Shown here piece after piece: positions 25,371-37,725 of a stretch of DNA of 62,466 nt. The position numbers and the translations under genes are program-made. How positions within the stretch are numbered: the first letter of the stretch is position 1; each line of letters starts with the position of its first letter. The notes beneath the pieces were generated by a model, which searched no databases, was not told the origin of the DNA, and saw only the letters and a list, made by a program, of their open reading frames with translations. This DNA is from Glomus cerebriforme (Eukaryota > Glomeromycota > Glomeromycetes > Glomerales > Glomeraceae): NCBI GenBank assembly GCA_003550305.1, contig QKYT01000054.1, positions 107,453 to 169,918 on the forward strand. Reading direction: 5' to 3'.

Positions 25371-25550
25371 ATGGCTATAATCGCAAACTTGAATTTATTG
25401 CTTGAACTGTTGCAGGTAAGACAATATTCTGTTCCATTTTTATACCATTCACCATGTAATCCATAATTCCCATGTTTCCCATTGCAAATAGGACATGGTG
25501 AGTCCCATGGCTGAGCAAATGCAAAATTATAATTATCGAAATTTCAGGTG
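25371..25550 (-). pseudogene. Zinc-knuckle fragment of a repetitive family
   Basis: On the minus strand from about 25520 the frame reads DSPCPICNGKHGNYGLHGEW followed by YCLTC, i.e. two CxxC pairs about 30 residues apart around a Gly-Trp motif. This is a plausible zinc-binding module of the kind repeated in glomeromycete mobile-element proteins. It is short and has no start or partner domain. I cannot name the family. Confidence 0.35.
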
Positions 25551-27014
25551 ATCGATTTAGCAAATACTTCCCCTACTCATCGCCTTTTTGAAAACATAAT
25601 TTTATCATATAGGTCACATGCAATTAGTACTATCCACATGATGTTAAGTTGTTATATAAGCCATGAAACTTCCTGCTATTCAGAAAAACTTTGAAGTTAT
25701 ATTTTTATTTTTAAAAAAATGGTCACAAAATTATAGGAAAGAGTTATCCCCTCATCGAATATCTCATTAAAATAAAATTAAAAAAATAAAAATATAATTA
25801 TATATAATTATTAATAAGGGAGATGTATCATGTGACCTTACGTTACTTCTTACGTTACTCACTTTCAACTATTTGTATATCAAGAAAAAGATAATAAACA
25901 ATTCAAATCAAAATCTGAAAATAAAATGATAACTTTAAACTTGTAATTTCACAACAATTTTTAATTTTATAAAAAAATTAATAAATATCTAACTTTGAAT
26001 TTTTACTAAAAAATTATTTAGTTCTTAATAATAAATTTATAGCAAATGTTTTTCAATGTATGATATCCATTTGTAAAGTTATCAACTGATAAACTACTGT
26101 GTTATAGTTATATCTTTACTTTTTGCAATTTGAGTACTTAAAAAGTTTCATTTCGGTGACTAACAATATCCGCTGTGCCACATCATGAACCAACCAGATT
26201 TGGGAGTATAGTAATTGTCAAACAGTATTGCGCATATTACGTTTTTATAATATTATTTAGTGATACATTAATATAATTAATATTTATTTGTTGATATATT
26301 ATTTACAAAGTCTAACATAACAAAATTAAAAGAACCTTACTTGAGAAAAGAAATTAAGCGAATTATAAAAGAAACAAATTAGTTCTAATTGGTAATTGTA
26401 TTAATTGTATTGATCATTTCTATTGTAGCTTGTTTCGCCCGTAACCTTATACAATACACTTTTACACAGTATTATGACGTAATATTAAACCATGTGAGCC
26501 ACAAAATATTAAATTTATGACTGAATTTCTCAAACACCGTGAATGGTATTCTTTGTTTTAAAATATTGGAAATTTGGAATAGCTGTTAGGATAATCTATC
26601 GGTATATATCCCGATATTTACATGGAATTTAGGTAATCAATTTTCTTCAAACATCTCATCTGCACCCCTACAGCATTGTTGTACTTTTTATTTAGAAAAG
26701 GTAATTCGGTTTATTGGTTTATTTAGTTGAAACAAATATGCGAACAATGTTGTACCTTTTTAGTCTTAAAAAAAAAAAAAAGCTCGTGAAATTTCCTAAA
26801 TAACAATTTCTATTTATAAATTTCTTACTACTGCAACTAATTAACAGTAAAATCCTTAAAAGGAATATTGGCAGTATGTTACGATTGATCTATTTTCTTT
26901 TTTGTTCTAGTTCATTATCATATTTTTGACTATAAAGCCTTCCTACTTTCTTCTCCTCTCTAAATAATATCCTCTACCTATATCCACCATATATTTCTTT
27001 CGTTGTAACAAAAA
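25551..27014. other. AT-rich intergenic DNA and promoter of the next gene
   Basis: No gene seen. The last 120 bases before 27015 have CT-rich stretches (TTCTTCTCCTCTC, CTATATCCACC), typical of fungal core promoters and 5' leaders. Confidence 0.45.
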
Positions 27015-27934
27015 ATGAAGACATTCATAATCATTTTTACTGCCATTATAACGTTGGCTGCTTTCTCAAACGTGCAAGGTATACAATTTAAAGAGTTTTT
27101 AAAAAGGTTTGTTAAGTATAATTAATATTTATTTTCTTTAATGGGTAAATTTAGCACAATCCACAGCAAAGAATCCAGACCTCCCGGATTTCCAATATCT
27201 TCTCACATCGAAACCAGATGCGGAACGACAACAACTTTGTGACCTTAACGAAGGTTTTTGTCAAACAAATTGTGGTGGACCAGAAAAAGTACGTAAAGTA
27301 CATTGAATTTGTAAATTTCTTTCTTTTCAATCACCTATTAATATTCTAATTATACTCTTTTCTTTTAATCAATATTAATAATAGGCTCCAATGGTATGTA
27401 AAACTTAAAAAACTTAATTATTGATTGATTCATTATTAAATTCCTACTTATGTTTTTAAAAAATTATAATAGAACTTTTGTAATTCAACCACAATGGGAT
27501 GGGGATGTGGATGCATCGACAAAGTTCCAGATTTATTAGGATACCAGTGGCCAATTAATCGTGAGCATTGTATCGGATCAGGGGAAGCTTGTAAAGCAGC
27601 TTGCCAAGATCCTAAAGTTCCGAATGAGCAAAAGGCAAATTGCAATAATGCTTGCGTTGAAACATACACTCAAAAATGTGGTACACCAGATCAACCGCCA
27701 GCCTATTATGCTGTTTCAGATCCTTCAATTGTCCCAACATACGCTCCGCCAGTCAATACCACGAGTTCATCAACCAATAGTACTAGTAGTACTAGTAATA
27801 CCAATGGCAGTAGCAGTGAACCATCTAATAATGCATCAGAAAATAAAAAACAAAGTAGTGCTTCCTCATTATATCATCTTGGAAATGCAGCTGCTGCTTT
27901 GGTAATTGTTGCCTCTGGAATGTCCCTACTTTAA
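27015..27934 (+). CDS. Secreted, probably GPI-anchored Cys-rich protein (DUF7707-like)
   Basis: Four exons: 27015-27078, 27155-27288, a 9-base micro-exon 27385-27393 (Ala-Pro-Met), and 27473-27934, for 222 residues. The N-terminus is a clear signal peptide (MKTFIIIFTAIITLAAFSNV). The mature part has about ten cysteines in a LCDLNEGFCQTNCGG ... CNSTTMGWGCGC ... CIGSGEACKAACQ ... CNNACVETYTQKC order. This spacing fits the fungal DUF7707 domain of cell-surface proteins. A Ser/Thr/Asn-rich linker follows, and the C-terminus is hydrophobic (AAAALVIVASGMSLL) after small residues, as needed for GPI attachment. It should sit at the plasma membrane or wall. No enzyme motif is seen. The micro-exon is needed only to keep a residue triplet; skipping it would also keep frame, so alternative splicing is possible. 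Confidence 0.8.
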
Positions 27935-28656
27935 ATTTAATACTTTAATTTAATTACAGTAATAATTATTATTACCTTTATAATTTTATAATAATAATAA
28001 TGTGAGTTATTCAAATAGAAAACTAATGGCATATAGAGGACTAATAATTTTTGTTAGATTTTATATTAATAAAATAAAAATATGAGAACCCTTTTACACA
28101 TGAAATAATAAAGTGACTGCGCTATTATAAATTTGCGAAAAAATTTGATTTAGACTGAGTCAAAAAGACTAAGCCAAGTCTAAGCCAAAATTTTTAATCA
28201 AATTCGCGCGCAAGAATTTTTTGTCAAATTTACCCTTTTTGTCTGTAACATAGTAGTAAGCATGTGAAAACCTGGACCAAAGGGATGATGCAAATCCATC
28301 GTACAACATGTACATACAGGTAGTCAGTGAAAGTGGAAGTGGTTTTCCTGATTTAATCTATTCACTGCCACAAACTGTATATTTCTCGGCAATTATTCGT
28401 AACGTTCATTATTCAAAGCCACCAACCATCTTTCCTGTTTTTTACTTATAATCCTTTAGTTTTTAGATCCTACTTTCCTACTTTATACACTCTTTTTACA
28501 CATATATATTTCCTGTTCTACTTTTTTATTTTAATAAAAACGTTCTTTTTTGTGCAGTCATATATAGATTTTATATATATTAATAAATTCATTAAACAAT
28601 CGACAAACATTTAGATTTTAATTTAATAACCCTTATTCCTACGGTCGTTTCAAATA
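27935..28656. other. Intergenic region with promoter of the GH5 gene
   Basis: 3' flank of the GPI-protein gene, then a region with CT-rich and TATATA stretches at 28480-28620 that probably holds the next promoter. No gene seen. Confidence 0.45.
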
Positions 28657-31600
28657 ATGCCCCCACCAGCTGTTGAAAGTACTAACGTTGTGCAAACTAC
28701 CACTATCCCTATTATTACTACTCCCAATGCTTCTATAGATCCCGAGGTTGTCTCCATATCTTCTGATGGAGATTCCTCTGATGAAAGATCTCTTACTAGT
28801 AAAGCAAGTGATGAATTCCGTCCGTCACACCACCATCTTGGAGCTCCTGATTTAAAACGTTCAGCTTCCGTTTCCTCATTTAGTTCATACGCGTCATCTC
28901 CTCCCGATACACCTTTACCCGAAACTAATGATCCTGACTCAAATATGCTAGCACTAGGCGAATCAGGTGCTTTGGCTCAAAATTGGTTTACATTAAAAGC
29001 TGATGGTAGATGGTTTAAAGATGACCAAGGTCGTATTTGTTTATTACGTGGTGTAAATTTATGTGGTAATTCGAAATTACCTACTAAACCTAACGGATCA
29101 AGTCATTTAAGTGAAGGATTTTTTGATCATCGTAATGTTTCATTTGTGGGTAGACCATTTCCACTTGAAGAGGTTCAGCAACATTTTGCTAGATTAAGAG
29201 CTTGGGGTCTTACTTTTGTTAGACTTTTGGTCACTTGGGAATCATTGGAACATTCCGGACCGTGAGTATATTACATATTTTAACGCCAAAAAGAGTAAAA
29301 GATCGGGAGGAGAAATAAAAAATAATTTAGAAACGTAAACATAATTTGAAGAGAAATATTATCAAGAAATAATTAGTTAAACAATACGTGAATCAATTCA
29401 TATTTTTTTAACTCTACTAATAATTATGCCATCAATTATGTAGGGGTATCTACGACGAAGAATTCATTGATTATCTCATTAATGTTATAGAGCAAATGTC
29501 TCGTTATGGCATAAAATGTTTTATAGATCCGCATCAAGATTGTGTAAGTAATTAATAAGGAATAAGAAGAGACCAAAAGTTTTATAACATAAATTAATGT
29601 TTTCTCAATATCTATAGTGGTCAAGATTTTCGGGTGGATCAGGTGCACCAGGATGGACATTTGAGGTTGCTGGTCTTGATATAACAAAATTTAAAACTAC
29701 TGGTGCTGCTTATGTCCATAATATGAACCATAAACCAGGTGATTCCTTGCCTATGGTGTGGCCAACTAATTATACTAAATTAGCTAGTAGTACTATGTTT
29801 ACTTTATTTTGGGGCGGTGATGTATTTGCTCCTAATACTACATATGAAGGAGTAAATGTTAAAGAGTTTCTTCAAGAAAAATACGTGAATTGTTATAAAC
29901 ATTTAGCAAGGTGATATAAGAAGCTTCTACTCATTTTATTACATACTTTGAATATTTAAATATTAAACTTTTATGAAATTAAATTTATTAGGCGCCTTCA
30001 ACATTTAGATGCAGTTATAGGGTTTGAATTGATGAATGAACCTCATCAAGGATATATTGGTTTAGCAGATTTACATCGATACGATGGAGGAAAGACTTTG
30101 GTGTTTGGAGATTCACCATCTGCTTTACAATCATTTGCACTTGGTGATGGAATACCACAAGAGATTGAAGTATGGATCAAATCATGGCCATTTCCCACCC
30201 GCAAAGAGAAAACACGTATTATTAATGAAGAACGTGAATCTGCTTGGTTAAATGGTAAATGTATATGGCGTCAACATGGTATTTGGGACATTGATGCTAA
30301 AACAAAAAAACCAAAAGTTTTGGATAAAGATTATTTCTTAAAAAATCCAAAAACTGGACAAAAGTTGGAATTTTATAAAGATTTTTATTTACCTTTTGTA
30401 AAGAGATATGCTGAAGGTATTCAGAGTGTCAACAAAGAATATTCTATTTTCGTTGAACCATTACCAAATGAGGTATGCTTATATTTACATGAACAATATT
30501 TAATTGTTGTGAATGCATTATTAATTTTTTATCTTTCACTCTTTAATAAATATTTTCAGCCACCACCAATGTGGACACCAAATGATCATCATGACAATAT
30601 TATTTATGCACCTCATTGGTATGATCTGAAAGCACTATTTACAAAATCATTCAATGGTAAAATAACACATGATGTTCAACGTTTAACAAAGGTAAGGCAA
30701 AAATTAATTAGGAAAATGTCTAATTTCCTTCCTACCTTTCAAAATAATTATATTAATTTTAATAATTCATCATTTAGGGAGCACATCATATAGCAGCTGC
30801 TACATATTTTGGTATATCTGGAGCCAAGAAAAATTATTCTGGGCAAGTTCGAAATATAGTTAAAAATGGACTTCAATATGTAGGAGAGAAACCCTGTGTT
30901 ATTGGAGAATGTGGTATACCTATGGATATTAATGAGAAACAAGCTTTCTTAACTAATGATTGGGCACATCATAGTAATTTCTTGGATGCTGTATTGTGTG
31001 CTATGGAAAAAAATCTTGTGAATTTTACGTATGTTAATTATTGTTTATAGAATTGTAAGTAGATAAATTTCTCATCTTTTTTTTTTTTTTTTTTTTACAG
31101 ATTATGGAATTATAATTCAACGAATGACAATACACATGGTGATCATTGGTATGGTGAGGATTTTTCGATTTATTCACGTTCTATTAATGAAAACCTCGTT
31201 AAATCCACAATCACTAAAACCAAAATAAAGGCAAATGGAGCGGTAGAACTAGCTAATGATGGTACGACAACAAATACAGTTCAAAAACTCCAAATACAAA
31301 CAGATTTTTCAAATTCTCTTGAAATTTCTAATGAGAAGAATGAATCTGAAATTAGTCCTGATGATATAGTTAATAATCCAACTTCACCAACTTCACCAAC
31401 TTCACCTACCTCACCTTTTGATTTAACTCAAATGTATTGGGAACAAGAAGATGGAACTGATTATGAACAATTTCATCATCAGGGTGGAAGAGTTTTGGAG
31501 GCAGTTTTGGTAAATATACTAAAATAGTGAAAATAAATAAATTTTAATAAAAATTAAAATTCCTTTTTTTTTTGTCAATTTAGCGACCATATGCAGCCAA

Positions 31601-32075
31601 GGTACCAGGAATTCCACAATCAATGAACTTTAATTTAAAGAATTTAGAATTTATATTTAAATTCATTAATTATCCATTATCACAACAAAATCACAGAGAT
31701 AATATAGTAGCACCAGAGGCAGAAATTTACATACCAAATTATCATTATAAAAAACTTTTACTTGACATAAGAGTATCTGATGGGGATTGGAGATACGTTA
31801 AAAGCAGACAAACATTATATTGGAGAGTTAAAGATTGGACAACTGAGGATGTTGTACATACTTTGAGAATACGAGTTGCAAAGAATTCAGAAGGAGAAGA
31901 AGAAATATCGAAACGTGGTGAATTATCATCAAGTGATTCGATTAATAAAAAATTGGAAGATGATAAAAAATATGAAGTTGACATGTATATTAAATTGGCC
32001 GTATCTGCTATTTCTGTGATAGTGGTTGCTTATTGGTGGAAAGTTTTTTTAATGAATACTAAGGAATATGTATAG
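28657..32075 (+). CDS. GH5_12 family glucosidase (EGH1/EGCrP2-like steryl-glucosidase)
   Basis: Eight exons: 28657-29261, 29444-29543, 29618-29910, 29992-30472, 30560-30691, 30778-31028, 31101-31509, 31584-32075, giving 920 residues. After a Ser/Pro-rich leader of about 105 residues comes WFTLKADGRWFKDDQGR and LLRGVNLCGNSKLP, the start of the (beta/alpha)8 barrel. The acid/base Glu is in FELMNEPHQGY (about residue 348) and the nucleophile Glu in VIGECGIPMD (about 581). PHQDCWSRFSGGSGAPGW and WNYNSTNDNTHGDHW are further family signatures. Yeast Egh1 and Cryptococcus EGCrP2 of this subfamily hydrolyse ergosteryl and other steryl glucosides and some glucosylceramide. A TSP repeat (three units near 31380) lies in a low-complexity insert, and a membrane helix (VSAISVIVVAYWWKVFL) ends the protein, so membrane anchoring is likely. 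No defects seen. Specificity between sterol and sphingolipid glucosides cannot be set from sequence alone. Confidence 0.93.
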
Positions 32076-32681
32076 TGTTGAACCTTCAGAGTTAATTTTT
32101 AACCTTTCAATTTATTTAAGCATTTTAATCCTGATTCGAATTTAACACCTATATCCGCTGGCGATTAGGAAATGATAATAATTTATATTATTTATAAATA
32201 AAAGATTTGAATTTATAGACTTTATTGATAAAAAAAACAATAACGTTATTATAATAAAATTAAATATATTTAAAAATAAACTGATAACTGAATAAATTGC
32301 TAAATAAAGAATAAATGTATTAAATATATAGTATCATGTGATCATTTGCTCCGGAAATCCGGGATTCTAGAATTATGACTCATTTGTTCCGAGGCTAAAA
32401 ATGAATTATTCACTAAATTGGAAGTAAGTAATTATTGTAAATGACGTAGGTGAAATATATAATATAATGGAATTGAAATTCCCGGGACAATTGTTGATAT
32501 AACAATTACAAGTGGAAGTTTTTAATGTTTAATTGAGAAAATAGGAGGTTTGAAAAAAAAAAATTATAAATACGAGAGCGTAAGAAATAATAATTGACAA
32601 CACACTCATATTTTTCTCTAAAAGATTATAAAAAAAAAAAAAAAAATCATTTTTCTAAACATTTCTAACCTTTCATTAATT
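32076..32681. other. Intergenic region, promoter of the Smr-Sel1 gene
   Basis: AT-rich. Poly-A tracts at 32551 and 32630 precede the next start. No gene seen. Confidence 0.45.
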
Positions 32682-33818
32682 ATGGAAGATATAATAAAAA
32701 TTAACAAAAAGAAAGGGAAAAAATATATTCCATGCTACGATTTACATGGATACACTACGAAAGAAGCACATATTGAAGTAAAAGAAGTAATATTAGAATG
32801 TTTTAGATTGAAAATAAATTCAATAAATTTTGTTACCGGTAGAGGAAACCATCCAAATGTAAATGGAGAACGAGGAGTTCTTTTTAAAAAATTTGAAGAA
32901 TGGTTAAAAGATGATGAGATAATAAACTTGATTAGAAGTTATGTTGTTGGAAATGGATCATATAAGGTTTATCTTTATAAGAAAAAAAGAAAATATAATA
33001 AAAAAGTAGTGAAAACAGATGTTAAAAAAAGTGAATCGATTAAAGGAAATAATAATTTATCATTAAAACAAAAATCCGTATTTGATAAAAAAGAATCAAA
33101 ACTTTCACTAATTAAATTAAAAACCTCTATTATTGAAGAAAAATCGATTTCTTCTCATAAAGATTCAGTTAAAAAAGAAGAATCGAATCAAAACTATCTT
33201 CCTCCTTTGGCCCGTAAAGAATCAAATAATTATTCAGTATTTTTATTAAATTATGATTATGTTAAGACAATTTTTAATCTTGGACGTAAATTATTAGAAA
33301 AAAATAACGATAAAAATGGAATTGGATTTATTCAAGAAGCTGCAGAAAATGGATATGAAGAAGCACAACGTTATCTTGGAGAAGTATATATAAAAGGACA
33401 TGTATCTAAACAAGATTACGAGAAATCTTTTGAATGGATTTTAAATTCTTGTAATGATCATATTGAAATAGAATATTATATTGCATGTTTATATAAATTT
33501 GGAATTGGATGTAAACAAGATTATATTCGATCATTGTACTGGTTTTATAGATGTGCAAAAAACAATCACCCTGAAGCACAATTTTACTTGGGAAATTCGT
33601 TTATTAAAGTAGATCAAAAAGAAGCTCTAAAATGGTATACGATTTCAGCTGAAAATGGTCAAGCTAATGCTCAATATATTCTTGGACAAATTTATGAAAT
33701 AGGTTTATTAGGCTTGGATAAAAATAAATCAAAATCTTTAATGTGGTATATTAAATCAGCGGATCAAGGACATTCATTAGCTAAAACTAAAATTGACATT
33801 CAATCTGAAACAAATTAA
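32682..33818 (+). CDS. Smr domain - Sel1-like repeat fusion protein
   Basis: A single intronless frame of 378 residues. Residues 15-95 form an Smr domain: DLHG at 20-23 and TGRGNH at 52-57, followed by GVLFKKFEEWL, the two signature loops of Smr nucleases/nicking domains (MutS2, N4BP2 and related). A Lys/Ser-rich, low-complexity linker spans about 95-200. Residues 205-378 are four or five Sel1-like repeats, for example DQKEALKWYTISAENG followed by ANAQYILGQIYEIG, and KSKSLMWYIKSADQG. Sel1 repeats are alpha-helical scaffolds for protein partners and are greatly expanded in arbuscular mycorrhizal fungi, often next to kinase domains. Pairing with an N-terminal Smr domain is not a combination I know. 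In Smr enzymes the DLHG/TGxG loops bind and cut nucleic acid, so this may be a scaffolded RNA or DNA nuclease. That function is inference. Intact. Confidence 0.88.
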   Translation: MEDIIKINKKKGKKYIPCYDLHGYTTKEAHIEVKEVILECFRLKINSINFVTGRGNHPNVNGERGVLFKKFEEWLKDDEIINLIRSYVVGNGSYKVYLYKKKRKYNKKVVKTDVKKSESIKGNNNLSLKQKSVFDKKESKLSLIKLKTSIIEEKSISSHKDSVKKEESNQNYLPPLARKESNNYSVFLLNYDYVKTIFNLGRKLLEKNNDKNGIGFIQEAAENGYEEAQRYLGEVYIKGHVSKQDYEKSFEWILNSCNDHIEIEYYIACLYKFGIGCKQDYIRSLYWFYRCAKNNHPEAQFYLGNSFIKVDQKEALKWYTISAENGQANAQYILGQIYEIGLLGLDKNKSKSLMWYIKSADQGHSLAKTKIDIQSETN

Positions 33819-34483
33819 GTCTCAAAATTCGGAGTTCAGAACAAAGCTTAATGATTCATGATTCGCTACCACAAATTCCCCTCATGATGAAACACGATTT
33901 ACGCCCGTCAATAGTTCTATCACTCATATCACTCACTAATATACAATACCTTCGACTATTGACATATATAGAGGGTTTAATACAACAAAAACACATTACC
34001 AGTTATACTCGGGCGTTATTATGAATAGATCATCTGGTTAAAGGCCTTCAAATAAGGATAGAACACAATTTAATCGGGGTTCCCCGAATAAAATAGCATT
34101 TTTTTAAGTAAATTTTTAAGTTATTGTTTTTTCTATGATATGATTCTTTTATGATATTATTTATATTTTTTCACTTTTTTTTTATGTTGTTTTTTTTTCT
34201 GTGATCGACATATAGTACAACTTTAACCAATCAAAAATCATCGCATTTCAGCGATACAGTATATCATTTTTTTAAGCTGTTTTTTCTTTCTAATTACCAC
34301 ACATGGCTTTTTTTTATTTATGAAAACATTTTTGTGTTATTTTGAAAAATGGCGCAAGTCTTCCAATTAGATAATAGCATAGCCCATTGCCCCATTTGAA
34401 TTTTTTATGACACTTCTTGAATATAACAGAAATATATTATTTTTTTTTTAAAATAAAAAAATTTAAGTAAAGAAAAAAAAGAT
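33819..34483. other. Intergenic region, no gene seen
   Basis: T-rich stretches and poly-A before the next start; nothing recognisable. Confidence 0.45.
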
Positions 34484-36675
34484 ATGAAATTAATTTTTTA
34501 CATTTTAATTTTCACGTTAATTACATCGTTGGTCGATGCAAATAATAATGATGCATGCGCGAGAATAAGCCATGAATATAAACGATCTGATAAAAACCCG
34601 AATTTTAGTGCAAAATATTCTGACGTAAAAGAATGTTTTGAATCGTTTCCATATAATAAAGAATTAGCTGAAAAAGTAATATAATTTAATTTATATCAAT
34701 ACATGTATGTTATTTTTTTTTAATACATGTATTTTTTTTTTCGTAGACGATCGAAACGTTAAAGAAAACTCTTCAAGGATTTTATGTATTTTTATCAGAA
34801 GCTAAAGAAAAACCCAAACAAGGATTTTCGTTTAGAGCTGTTGATTTGATTGAGGAGTTAAATTCATTATTATTAAAGAATTATACAACAGATTATCAAT
34901 TCATGGTAAATAAAAACCGTTCTTTCAAAAAAAAAAAAAATTAGCAATTATTATTTAACTTTTTAAAAACATTTTCCAGACAGATATACAAAATTTATTT
35001 GCAGAATTAAAAGATCCTCATTTAAATTTTAATCCATTATGTTATAAAGGTCTATTCTTGTATAGTCAACAACTTTCATTATATTCCGTCATTAATAAAG
35101 ATGGTATGCAAATAATTAAAATATTTGATGACGAAATAGATAATAGTACGATTGATTGTGAGGTGACACATATAGATGGAAGATCTTCGATGGAAGTTAT
35201 TAAAGAATTCGCAGATACGTTACCAAACTCAAAAGATGCAGGAGTAAGATTTAATTCAGCATTATCAGGATTAAAATTTACTGATGGAGGTAATCTAATA
35301 AAAACTTCTCGAACGAGTTTCACACTTAGAATCCAACTTCCCAAGAAATCATCAATAGAATATTCTCTTGTATGTAAAAATAATACTTCAACTAAACTTA
35401 CAAGAGAATGGAAAATTGAATCAGCGATTTATAATATGTTTAATACATCAAAAGATTATTGGAATAAATTTTGTTTAATAAATGAGAATATTCCATTACC
35501 AATTAATGAATTTAATTTAAATGGTGGAAAAATGATATCAAAAGTTTATAATATTCGTGAAGGTAAAATGGTTTATCAATCGTTAATGGCTAAATTTTTC
35601 ATATTAAATAATAAAAAGATAGGAGTTGTAGTTATTCCAAATATATTTCCTTCAGATATGGATTTGGTTAATCAAATGTTTGAATTACAACGTGGATTTA
35701 ATATATTAGAAGAGAGAGGCATACGAAAAGTAAGTAAATTGAATTTTTTTTTTTTAAAAAAAAAGGGGACAAAAATTCTAATATGCTGTTGTATATCGAT
35801 AGCTTGTGTTGGAATTTAGTGAGAATTTAGGAGGATCAGTAGATTTAGCATTATTTCTTATTTATTTATTATTTCCAAATTCAATTCCATCATTCAACAA
35901 TGACATGGTTGTTAATGATCTTACAAGGGAGGCACTTATTCTAGCAACATCACAATCCCCACATGAATATTTTGTTGATATAACAATGATTCCTCCATTA
36001 AATCCAAGCAAAGGTCTCGCAAGATGGGCCGCAGAAACTGCATATCGAATAACCTATTCAAATTCTGTATTTGACATTTTTGCTTACAAAAATCCAAAAA
36101 CAAATGATCATTTTCATAATGTTAAAGAATTTATTGGTAATAATACATATATGAGAGGTGGGATTCCTACTAAATATACATCAAAATTTATTAATAGATA
36201 TACAAATAGACTTGGTATATTAATAAAATTATTATCAGGAAATTTTAAAAAATATGATTGGAAAAGTGAAGATATTATTATATTAACGAATGGCATATGT
36301 GGTTCTTCATGTTCTTTAATTACTCAACGTATGGCAGAAAAATATAATGTTAGTACAATTGGAATTGGTGGTTATAAAGATATACCATTATCTTATGCAT
36401 CATTTCCTGGTGGTGAAGTTTATTCTTTTGATAATTTAATTTTTGATTTAAATAATATTGGTTTATTAAGAATTAAATCATTAAAACATTTAATACCTCC
36501 TCCATTTATGATTAGAGCTTTCTTAAGTTTTACTTTAAAAGAAGTTTATGATGGTCAAGATAATGTATTAGAATTTACTTATAAACCTGCTAAACATAGA
36601 TTATATTATGATGAATTAAGTGCAAGAGATCCTAGTATATTATGGTTAGAAGTTGCTAAAAAATTTATGAATTAA
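34484..36675 (+). CDS. Secreted peptidase S41-family (CPAF-like) protein
   Basis: Four exons: 34484-34675, 34747-34905, 34980-35729 and 35803-36675, for 657 residues. A signal peptide (MKLIFYILIFTLITSLVDA) opens it. The middle (about 115-330) contains a DPHLNFNP segment and a beta-rich region. The exon 3-4 junction gives RKLVLEFSENLGGSV, matching the strand plus N-GG loop of S41 tail-specific proteases. TNGICGSSCSLITQRMA near residue 535 holds the expected nucleophile serine in a GxxxS turn flanked by cysteines. The fungal CPAF-like subfamily of S41 is known as secreted proteins of unclear substrate. The C-terminal FTYKPAKHRLYYDELSARDP stretch is typical of that subfamily as I recall it. Intron 3 includes a T/A run that makes its ends less certain, but the chosen sites keep frame. 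Probably an active extracellular protease; could also be a regulatory pseudo-enzyme. Confidence 0.85.
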
Positions 36676-37165
36676 TTTTATTAATTATTTAATAATACTG
36701 ATTCATTGTATTGAAATTGAATAAAACAAATTTTATGGTTCTTTTTTTTTAGTTGTACATTATAAATAATATTCAATGTATAGTAATTATAAAACAACTT
36801 TAATATTTACAAGAAGATGAATAATTTTTGGAGATTTTACTATTTTTAAAAATTATTAAACAAAATGGAAAAGTAAAATTTAAAAAAATATAGTGGATCA
36901 TAGTGATGGAAGTTAAGAGCAAGTCAGATTTATATTGAAAATAAAGGAGAATTTTTTTTATTAACGAAAATATAATCTTAATAAAATTCAGTTAGTAGCT
37001 TATATATATCATAAAAAATAATTATTTCATCATTGCTCCTTTCAATTCTTTCAATTAATCAATTGAAAAAATAAAATAATATTCAACTTTTAAAACAATA
37101 AATTTATTATATTTTATTTACAGTAGTCAGAAATATAATATCCGTACGGCTAGTACCTATACAAG
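36676..37165. other. AT-rich intergenic DNA
   Basis: 3' flank of the peptidase gene. No gene seen. Confidence 0.45.
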
Positions 37166-37725
37166 AAGCCATTTACGATTATACATGGGGTGAATTAGGT
37201 CATGCCGAATTATTACGGCGGTATAATTATTACGCTGATGTAATGTCAAAATTAATTACACCAATGCACCATTGTCGAATTGTCGCAATATCATAATAAC
37301 TTAATCACTGGTTGAAGTGACATAGTTTTAATCTAGTTTTCACTATGAACATCCTATGGAAAAGTGTCTAATTTCCATAATATTAATGAAGTTTCCATTT
37401 TTTGGAAATGTCTTAGATCCTTATGGAAATTGGACAGGTAGACCGTAGACACCAGGGTATCCATGATGGACACCACATCACTTCGACCAATGAATGCCAT
37501 AATGCCGAATATATACTATTAATTTCCATTGTAAAAATGATAATAGAAACTACATTACATTATGGCATTACGGCATTACGGCATTACGGCACGGCATTAT
37601 GGTGGCGTAATGCATTTCGACATAGACGGATAGACCGTTTTGAAAAGTGTAGTATAATTCGTAATGCCGAATTGCCGTAAGCCCATAACACCGGGTAATT
37701 ACGGCCCATGTATAATTTACGATGT
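37166..37725. repeat. GCCGTAAT-rich repeat patch, possible non-autonomous element
   Basis: The octamer GCCGTAAT or its complement, with close variants, recurs about ten times, including three tandem ATTACGGC units near 37563-37586. An inverted 12-mer, ATTATACATGGG at 37178-37189 and CCCATGTATAAT at 37705-37716, brackets the patch. Base composition is clearly richer in G+C than the flanks. The layout suggests a short element with imperfect terminal inverted repeats, but no target duplication was found. Confidence 0.45.

Noticed and set aside
31745..31984. Minus-strand Ser-rich frame
   Set aside because: Antisense of the last exon of the GH5 gene; nothing supports it independently.
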